DNA of 64,000 nucleotides. It comes from Candidatus Gemmiger stercoripullorum. Lineage in GTDB: Bacteria; Bacillota; Clostridia; Oscillospirales; Ruminococcaceae. A model generated the notes under the pieces. It did no database searches, was not told the origin of the DNA, and was given only the letters and a program-made list of their open reading frames with translations. Each line of letters opens with the position of its first letter. Within the stretch, counting starts at the first letter, position 1. The position numbers and the translations under genes were made by a program. Below, piece by piece: positions 59,967-64,000 of the stretch. The stretch is from NCBI GenBank assembly GCA_019119365.1, contig DWXD01000044.1, positions 42,480-106,479 of the forward strand, in the 5' to 3' direction.

Positions 59967-61283
59967 GTGTCGGAATTACTGCAAAAGGCCGCCCAAAACA
60001 TCGCGCGCATCGCGCGCACGCTGGCCCGCTGGCTGCTCATGGCGGCCGTGATCGGTGGGCTGTGCGGGGCGGTGGGCACCGCTTTCCATCTCGCGGTCGA
60101 CAAAGCCACCGAGCTGCGCGGCACGCATACATGGTTCCTCTACCTGCTGCCGCTTGCGGGCCTTGCCATCGTCGCGCTGTATAAACTCACCGGGACCGAA
60201 GGCATGAACACCGACGACGTCATCGACGCCGTGCAGGACGGCAAGCCGGTGGCCCTGCTGCTGCTCCCGGCCATCTTCATCGGCACCGTGCTCACGCACC
60301 TCACCGGCGGCAGCGCCGGGCGCGAGGGCGCGGCGCTGCAGATGGGCGGCGACATCGGCTGGCAGACCGGCAAACTGCTGCGCCTGAGCGAGCACAGCTG
60401 CCGCACGGCCACGCTGTGCGGCATGGCGGCGTTTTTCACGGCGCTGTTCGGCACGCCGCTGGCGGCCACGCTGTTCGCCATGATGGTGGTCAATGTCGGC
60501 CTCGTGTTTTACGCCACCTTCCTGCCTGCGCTGGCGTCCTCGCTGGTGGCGTATGCCATCTCGCTCGCGCTGGGCGTGCCGCCCACGCGCTATACCGTCG
60601 CCGCGCCGGGGTGGGATTTGTTCACGGCGGCGCGCACGGCCGGGCTGGGGCTGGCCTGCGCGCTGGTCACGCTGCTGTTCTGCGGCGTGATGCACCTGGC
60701 CCACCGCCTGCTGGCAAAATACCTGCCCAACCCGTGGCTGCGCGCGCTGGCGGGCGGCGCTGCCGTCATTGCGCTCACGCTGCTGTGCGGCTCCATGCGC
60801 TACAACGGCGCGGGCGGCGACGTCATTGCGCAGGCGGTCGAACAGGGGCAGGCCCTGCCGCTGGACTTCCTGTTCAAGATCCTCTTCACGGCCCTCACGC
60901 TCGGCGCCGGGTACAAGGGCGGCGAGGTCGTGCCCAGCTTCTTTGTCGGCGCAACGTTTGGCTGCGTGGCCGCGCCGCTGCTCGGCCTGCCGGCCGGTTT
61001 CGGCGCGGCGCTGGGGCTGGCGGCTGTGTTCTGCGGCGCGACCAACTGCCTGGTGCCGTCCATCGTGCTGGCGGTCGAGCTGTTCGGCGCGCCGGGGCTT
61101 TTGTATTACGCCATCGCCTGCGGCATCAGCTATGCTCTGTCCGGCTATACCGGGCTGTACAGCCACCAGACCTTCCTGACCGACAAGCTCATGCCGGAAT
61201 ACCGCGCCGAGATCCACCCCCACCACGCCCGCGCGCCGCAGCCCGGCGCGCCAGGGGAGAGCGGGGAACACCAGGCGCCGTGA
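59967..61283 (+). CDS. CLC family chloride channel/transporter
   Basis: A 438-residue polytopic membrane protein with a GTG start at 59967 after AAAGGGGG. CLC motifs: GGSAGREGAALQMG, with the gating Glu at residue 120 (GREGA in place of GREGP); a GAGYKGGEVVPSFFVGATFG block for the second ion-binding loop. About ten helices are present, and the usual cytoplasmic CBS domains are absent. It could be a Cl-/H+ exchanger used in acid or volume control, or a fluoride-type variant. The ion is not fixed by sequence. Its end is followed by the AT-rich island. Confidence 0.92.
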   Translation: MSELLQKAAQNIARIARTLARWLLMAAVIGGLCGAVGTAFHLAVDKATELRGTHTWFLYLLPLAGLAIVALYKLTGTEGMNTDDVIDAVQDGKPVALLLLPAIFIGTVLTHLTGGSAGREGAALQMGGDIGWQTGKLLRLSEHSCRTATLCGMAAFFTALFGTPLAATLFAMMVVNVGLVFYATFLPALASSLVAYAISLALGVPPTRYTVAAPGWDLFTAARTAGLGLACALVTLLFCGVMHLAHRLLAKYLPNPWLRALAGGAAVIALTLLCGSMRYNGAGGDVIAQAVEQGQALPLDFLFKILFTALTLGAGYKGGEVVPSFFVGATFGCVAAPLLGLPAGFGAALGLAAVFCGATNCLVPSIVLAVELFGAPGLLYYAIACGISYALSGYTGLYSHQTFLTDKLMPEYRAEIHPHHARAPQPGAPGESGEHQAP

Positions 61284-61361
61284 GCGCGCGCGTCAAAAAA
61301 GCAAAGGGCTTGCAAAAAACTGCTCGCCGCCGTAAAACCGCTCTCCCGGCGTCCGGGCAAA

Positions 61362-61395
61362 GAAAAAGCAGGAAACCGTTCCATGATTTCCTGCT
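61362..61395 (-). terminator. Terminator of the flavodoxin-GNAT operon (- strand)
   Basis: AGCAGGAAA (61367-61375) pairs with TTTCCTGCT (61387-61395). On the - strand the stem is followed by TTTTTCTTT. It lies about 80 bases beyond the flavodoxin stop. Confidence 0.75.
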
Positions 61396-61472
61396 CGGTG
61401 GTGCCGCCGGTGGGCGGCTGGTATTCAGTTTTGAAAGTTCGGGTCAGGGTGGCCCGATGAGCATATTGTTTT
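61396..61472 (-). pseudogene. Possible gene remnant
   Basis: On the - strand one frame reads RATLTRTFKTEYQPPTGGT then TEQEIMERF, which looks coding in style, but it has no start and runs into the terminator. I do not recognise the family. It may be a remnant of a mobile-element gene or chance. Confidence 0.25.
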
Positions 61473-61997
61473 TTATTGTATTGCTTCTACGATTTGAGCC
61501 AGTGCGTTGTAATCAACAAAGTCTACCTTTGAATTAAATGTTTCTATCATTGCTCTTACTTCGGCATTTTTCTTTTCTTCTGGAAGCTTTTTTGCTTTAT
61601 TATACAGGAGTGTCATCATAGTTTTATGTTTGAAATTCAATCTCTGATAATCAATTCCACCTCTCAAATGGAAAATAGTTGTGTTGTCCATAAATCGGTT
61701 GGGAAGTTGTTTGCTTATGGACTGTCTTATGTTATGTACATTTTCTTTGTCGGTTACATCAGCTAATCCCACGGTAACAATGATTAACTTTGTGTTTTCT
61801 TGTAGTGCCTTGATAGTTGTTTTCAAACCTTTAACGCCGCCCGCATACAAGCCGCCAAAATGTATTACTAAATCATATCCTGATAGTGTTTTTACTTCTT
61901 CATAGCTTATACAAGGTAAATGGGTTATTTCAGAAAATTTTTCCGCATATCGCTTAGTCGTTCCATATTGACTGCCATAAACAATTATTTTTTCCAT
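61473..61997 (-). CDS. Flavodoxin-like protein
   Basis: A protein of about 174 residues on the - strand. Starts at 62012, 62003 and 61997 are in frame; MEKIIVYGSQYG at 61997 fits a GGAG site 9 bases upstream. The FMN phosphate-binding loop is IVYGSQYGTTKRYA, and DLVIHFGGLYAGGVKGL carries the second flavin loop. It fits the Flavodoxin_5 type (HemG-like), in which FMN serves redox steps such as protoporphyrinogen oxidation. The AT-rich codon use contrasts with the rest of the window. It is transcribed behind the GNAT gene, about 28 bases apart, from the attenuated promoter. Confidence 0.88.
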   Translation of the reverse strand: MEKIIVYGSQYGTTKRYAEKFSEITHLPCISYEEVKTLSGYDLVIHFGGLYAGGVKGLKTTIKALQENTKLIIVTVGLADVTDKENVHNIRQSISKQLPNRFMDNTTIFHLRGGIDYQRLNFKHKTMMTLLYNKAKKLPEEKKNAEVRAMIETFNSKVDFVDYNALAQIVEAIQ

Positions 61998-62025
61998 ATT
62001 CATCTTCTCCATAAATTAGGATTTG

Positions 62026-62472
62026 TTACTGCATCATCAGTGATAGTTCTATTTCATCTTCGTCCGCTGCTCCAGTCTCTGTAAAGCCTCTGCTCTTATA
62101 CAAATTTAGTGCCTGGATATTATCCTTGTTACAGGTTAAAGTTACTCGATTTGAAGAGCCAAAAGGTTTATCCTTGATATAATCAAGCACACAATCCAGT
62201 GCACTTTTACCATAGCCCCGTCTTTGATTCGATTCGTCAATCATCATATGCCATATATCGTATTCAGGGATATCATAATCGTAAATCACCATAACATAGC
62301 CAACCATAATGTCGTCTTCATATATTCCCAAAGGCTGACATTGATCCCTATAAACATAAGCCTGTGCGAGACTGCGAATCGGATGTGAAACAAAGCGTTC
62401 TTGTTCTGGTGCGAGTTTCAGATTAAATGCGTCAATAAAGTTTTCTTCTGTAATTTTTCTAAGATGAATCAT
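62026..62472 (-). CDS. GNAT family N-acetyltransferase
   Basis: A 148-residue acetyltransferase on the - strand. MIHLRKITEENF at 62472 follows GGAGG with good spacing; a longer reading from 62559 has no ribosome site. The acetyl-CoA motif is QRRGYGKSALDCVLDYI (motif A), and VTLTCNKDNIQALNLYKSRGF is motif B. The family acetylates amines; the closest general form is spermidine/diamine-type or small antibiotic-type GNATs. The substrate is not determined. It is the first gene behind the leader peptide and attenuator. Confidence 0.9.
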   Translation of the reverse strand: MIHLRKITEENFIDAFNLKLAPEQERFVSHPIRSLAQAYVYRDQCQPLGIYEDDIMVGYVMVIYDYDIPEYDIWHMMIDESNQRRGYGKSALDCVLDYIKDKPFGSSNRVTLTCNKDNIQALNLYKSRGFTETGAADEDEIELSLMMQ

Positions 62473-62560
62473 AAATTCCTCCATAAATTGTCCTGACTTA
62501 ATCGATAAGTTGATCTTGTGTGAACATCTATAAGGAACAAAGGATTGCATCCAAAACAAA

Positions 62561-62589
62561 TAAAAAGCCGTGGCTAATTAAACCACGGC
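62561..62589 (-). terminator. Attenuator hairpin upstream of the GNAT gene (- strand)
   Basis: GCCGTGG (62567-62573) pairs with CCACGGC (62583-62589). On the - strand the stem is followed by TTTTTA. It lies between the leader peptide and the GNAT gene, in the position of an attenuator. Confidence 0.82.
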
Positions 62590-62609
62590 AAAAAATCTAC
62601 AAAATACTA

Positions 62610-62672
62610 TTACGATGCAACCGAGGTCCTCAAAAGATATTCACATTTCATATTAACCTTGTTATTTCCCAT
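62610..62672 (-). CDS. Leader peptide of the GNAT operon
   Basis: Twenty codons from ATG at 62672 to TAA at 62610, with GAGGTG seven bases upstream. It begins MGNNKVNMKC and ends LRTSVAS. It lies between a consensus promoter and the attenuator hairpin. Part of its coding RNA (TTGCATC, in its last codons) can pair with GATGCAA beyond the hairpin. Together these fit a ribosome-stalling leader that would sense a translation inhibitor. Confidence 0.65.
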   Translation of the reverse strand: MGNNKVNMKCEYLLRTSVAS

Positions 62673-62707
62673 AATTGAGCACCTCGCTTTCTATCTGGTC
62701 TTGCATG

Positions 62708-62736
62708 ATTATAACACCGAGCATCAATAATGTCAA
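62708..62736 (-). promoter_or_regulatory. Consensus promoter of the GNAT-flavodoxin operon (- strand)
   Basis: TTGACA (62736-62731), 17-base spacer, TATAAT (62713-62708), read on the - strand. Both boxes are perfect. Confidence 0.93.
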
Positions 62737-62787
62737 CAACAGTCCCTCCTTATTATTTGGTCAGAAAGTAGCTGGTTTCTATAAAAC

Positions 62788-62919
62788 TTACTGAACGGAG
62801 ACAGTTTGCAAAGCAAGGTGTTTCCGCCCAGCAAGTCCACAAAGGGGTAGCTGGCGGCAGCCAGCGCAGGGGGAAGTGCAGACCATGGCCAGCTCGTCTT
62901 TTGAAAAAAACATCTTCAT
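62788..62919 (-). CDS. Small cysteine-rich protein candidate
   Basis: A 43-codon ORF from ATG at 62919, preceded by GGAGG with seven-base spacing. It reads MKMFFSKDELAMVC and contains C-x3-C-x2-C-x5-C (CTSPCAGCRQLPLC), a possible metal site. An overlapping longer frame (62753-63004) has a weaker start. It may be a small regulator of the acquired segment or a remnant. No family is recognised. Confidence 0.4.
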   Translation of the reverse strand: MKMFFSKDELAMVCTSPCAGCRQLPLCGLAGRKHLALQTVSVQ

Positions 62920-63057
62920 TCTGCGCCCTCCGCTCTGTGCCGTTTCCGGCCAATGCTTTTTCCATATCATGGGTCTTTCCGTTCGCAGTAAATTCAGCCT
63001 GCAATCCCCGGCGAATCCTCGTGTTTCAAGGGCGGGGAGGGGTCATCAACGGATTCC
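62920..63057. other. Right boundary zone of the acquired segment
   Basis: No supported gene. The - strand has an open stretch reading RRGLQAEFTANGKTHDMEKA that starts near 63031 with a TTG and no ribosome site. Composition changes here from AT-rich to the GC-rich yunB. No terminal repeat is visible. Confidence 0.4.
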
Positions 63058-63699
63058 TTATGAAACCGCGCCATAGTAAGCGGGTACCTCGCCGTTCAGC
63101 AGCAGGCTGGCCACCGGGATGTGCGTGCCGACCAGCGCGGTGCTGCTCTTGCCGTCCAGCACCATGTTGATCGTCACCTGCAGCACCAGCGTCACGCTGT
63201 AGCGCGTGCGGTTCACGGCCAGCGCCTCGGCGTCCTCCTCCATCCAGCCCTCCACATAGCCGTGCGGCTGCAGCTGCAGCGTCCACTCCGGCCCCAGCCC
63301 GCCCAGGCTGGTCCAGCCGCTCAGGCTGCCCAGCGGGAAGCGCCATTCCCGCTCCGGCAGCGCGGCCAACGCCTGCTGCACAGCCGCCACCAGCGCCGCC
63401 CGCGCGGCGTTCAGCGCGCCCGCGTCCGCCTGCACGGCGGTCAGCGTGCCGTCCGGCCCATAGGCCAGCGTATACAGTTCTTCATACCGTTCGGGGGTGC
63501 GCTGCATCTCGGCGTTCACGGCCTCATTCATCGCCTGCACCACAATAGCACGGCACTCATACTCGGCCAGTTCTTCCAGCCGCGGTTTGACCTCGGTCTC
63601 CACCACGAACAGATACGCCCCCACCGCCAGCGCCGCCAGCCCCAGCGCCCACCGCGCCAGCCGCCGCCTGCGCGGCGTCGGCAGTTTGTTGCGCCGCAC
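63058..63699 (-). CDS. yunB: Sporulation protein YunB
   Basis: A 213-residue protein with a GTG start at 63699 preceded on the - strand by AAGGGGG. A basic head is followed by one transmembrane helix (about 15-32). The conserved YunB body follows: VKPRLEELAEYECRAIVVQAMNEAV, LYTLAYGPDGTLTAVQADA, WRFPLGSLSG and the closing TNMVLDGKS-like region with VGTHIPVASLLLNGEVPAYYG. YunB is made in the mother cell and is needed for normal spore formation in Bacillus. Its presence suggests at least part of a sporulation programme in this organism. Confidence 0.92.
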   Translation of the reverse strand: MRRNKLPTPRRRRLARWALGLAALAVGAYLFVVETEVKPRLEELAEYECRAIVVQAMNEAVNAEMQRTPERYEELYTLAYGPDGTLTAVQADAGALNAARAALVAAVQQALAALPEREWRFPLGSLSGWTSLGGLGPEWTLQLQPHGYVEGWMEEDAEALAVNRTRYSVTLVLQVTINMVLDGKSSTALVGTHIPVASLLLNGEVPAYYGAVS

Positions 63700-63794
63700 A
63701 CCACCACCCCCTTCAGCCTGCGGCCCATCCTATGCCGCGCCGGCGCGTTTTGTCCGCCCAAACCGCAAAAACGACCGCTTTTTTGCAAAAAAGC

Positions 63795-63823
63795 TTGACA
63801 ACGCCCCGCCGCTTTGCTATACT
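63795..63823 (+). promoter_or_regulatory. Strong promoter of the tRNA operon
   Basis: TTGACA (63795-63800), 17-base spacer, TATACT (63818-63823), with TGC before the -10. A 63777-63794 A/T-rich palindrome precedes it like an UP element. Confidence 0.92.
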
Positions 63824-63854
63824 ATACTCTGTTGCCGAACGGCAGCAAACCCGT

Positions 63855-63902
63855 GGGGGTGTAGCTCACCTGGGAGCCCGGTTGAAGCGGTTACACACCC
63901 CT
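63855..63902 (+). other. Truncated tRNA-like sequence
   Basis: GGGGGTGTAGCTCACCTGGGA matches the acceptor and D-arm of the tRNA-Ala 90 bases downstream. The anticodon arm is missing. The 3' end ACACCCC pairs with the 5' GGGGTGT, so a short stem can close. It is about 48 bases. It is either a tRNA relic after an internal deletion or a tRNA-derived small RNA. Confidence 0.6.
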
Positions 63903-63944
63903 CAGAAAAATTGAATAAGAAATACTCAGCACACCCTTTTATTT

Positions 63945-64000
<56 letters not shown>

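Larger units (their letters stand above)
61284..63050 (-). mobile_element. AT-rich acquired segment between clcA and yunB
   Basis: Base composition falls sharply compared with the surrounding GC-rich genes, the coding strand switches, and codon use changes. The segment carries a flavodoxin-like gene, a GNAT gene, a promoter and leader, and gene remnants. No integrase, transposase or clear terminal repeat is visible, so the boundaries are estimated from composition (somewhere in 61284-61470 and 62950-63057). Confidence 0.55.
63700..63944 (+). other. Spacer between yunB and tRNA-Ala
   Basis: It contains a perfect 18-base palindrome GCTTTTTTGCAAAAAAGC (63777-63794) directly against the tRNA promoter, the promoter itself, and a truncated tRNA-like sequence at 63855-63902. 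No protein gene is supported. Confidence 0.7.

Noticed and set aside
61145..61384. 79-residue - strand ORF overlapping the end of the CLC gene
   Set aside because: Runs through the operon terminator and antisense to the CLC gene; no ribosome site.
63700..63794. Sigma-E promoter for yunB on the - strand
   Set aside because: A CATAGGAT-like box exists but no convincing -35 at the right distance.

Overview
The window is about 64 kb of a GC-rich Firmicute chromosome. Gene order (sepF-ylmH-divIVA-ileS-lspA-rluD; hprK/murB/rapZ/whiA/dnaE/pfkA; rpsB-tsf), Gram-positive surface proteins with a sortase, and the sporulation gene yunB point to a GC-rich Oscillospiraceae (Ruminococcaceae) gut bacterium of the Faecalibacterium/Subdoligranulum/Gemmiger kind. 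That placement is inferred from gene content; no 16S is present. Nearly every gene reads on the + strand. The exceptions are an AT-rich two-gene island and yunB near the right end.

Layout. 0-8.2 kb: the end of miaA, an HlyD-like membrane protein, then the division and envelope cluster sepF, ylmH, divIVA, ileS, lspA, rluD. 8.2-18 kb: a Cof-type HAD phosphatase, a PTS IIA-like protein, a three-gene ABC importer of the TrpX type, two more HAD hydrolases, a membrane-anchored SGNH-like protein that appears to have lost its catalytic motifs, and an ABC-F ATPase. 18.1-28.1 kb: an eight-gene cell-surface polysaccharide operon (DUF4422, two GT2 enzymes, a large HAD-containing protein, an NAD epimerase, two RgpF-type proteins, an acyltransferase). 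28.2-40.5 kb: carbon control, wall synthesis and core information genes (hprK, PHP, ROK kinase, murB, rapZ, whiA, dnaE, pfkA, rpsB, tsf). A structured inverted-repeat element lies between pfkA and rpsB.

41-55 kb is a surface-display locus: a class B sortase-like protein, a single-pass surface protein, and a giant CnaB-repeat adhesin ending in an IPQTG sorting signal. The adhesin is split into two overlapping frames at a G5 tract; one extra G would rejoin it into a protein of about 3706 residues. 55.1-59.9 kb is a second surface operon: a transglutaminase-like lipoprotein followed by a minimal type IV pilus-like set (GspF/PilC, four small membrane proteins, a PilT-type ATPase). Both the sortase and the transglutaminase-like protein carry substitutions at a usual catalytic residue. 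A CLC chloride channel follows.

61.3-63.05 kb is an AT-rich segment on the - strand. It holds a flavodoxin-like gene and a GNAT acetyltransferase behind a consensus promoter, a 20-codon leader peptide and a terminator hairpin, an arrangement typical of ribosome-mediated attenuation. The window ends with yunB (- strand) and a strong tRNA promoter that reads into a truncated tRNA-like sequence and then a tRNA-Ala(GGC) cut off by the window edge.
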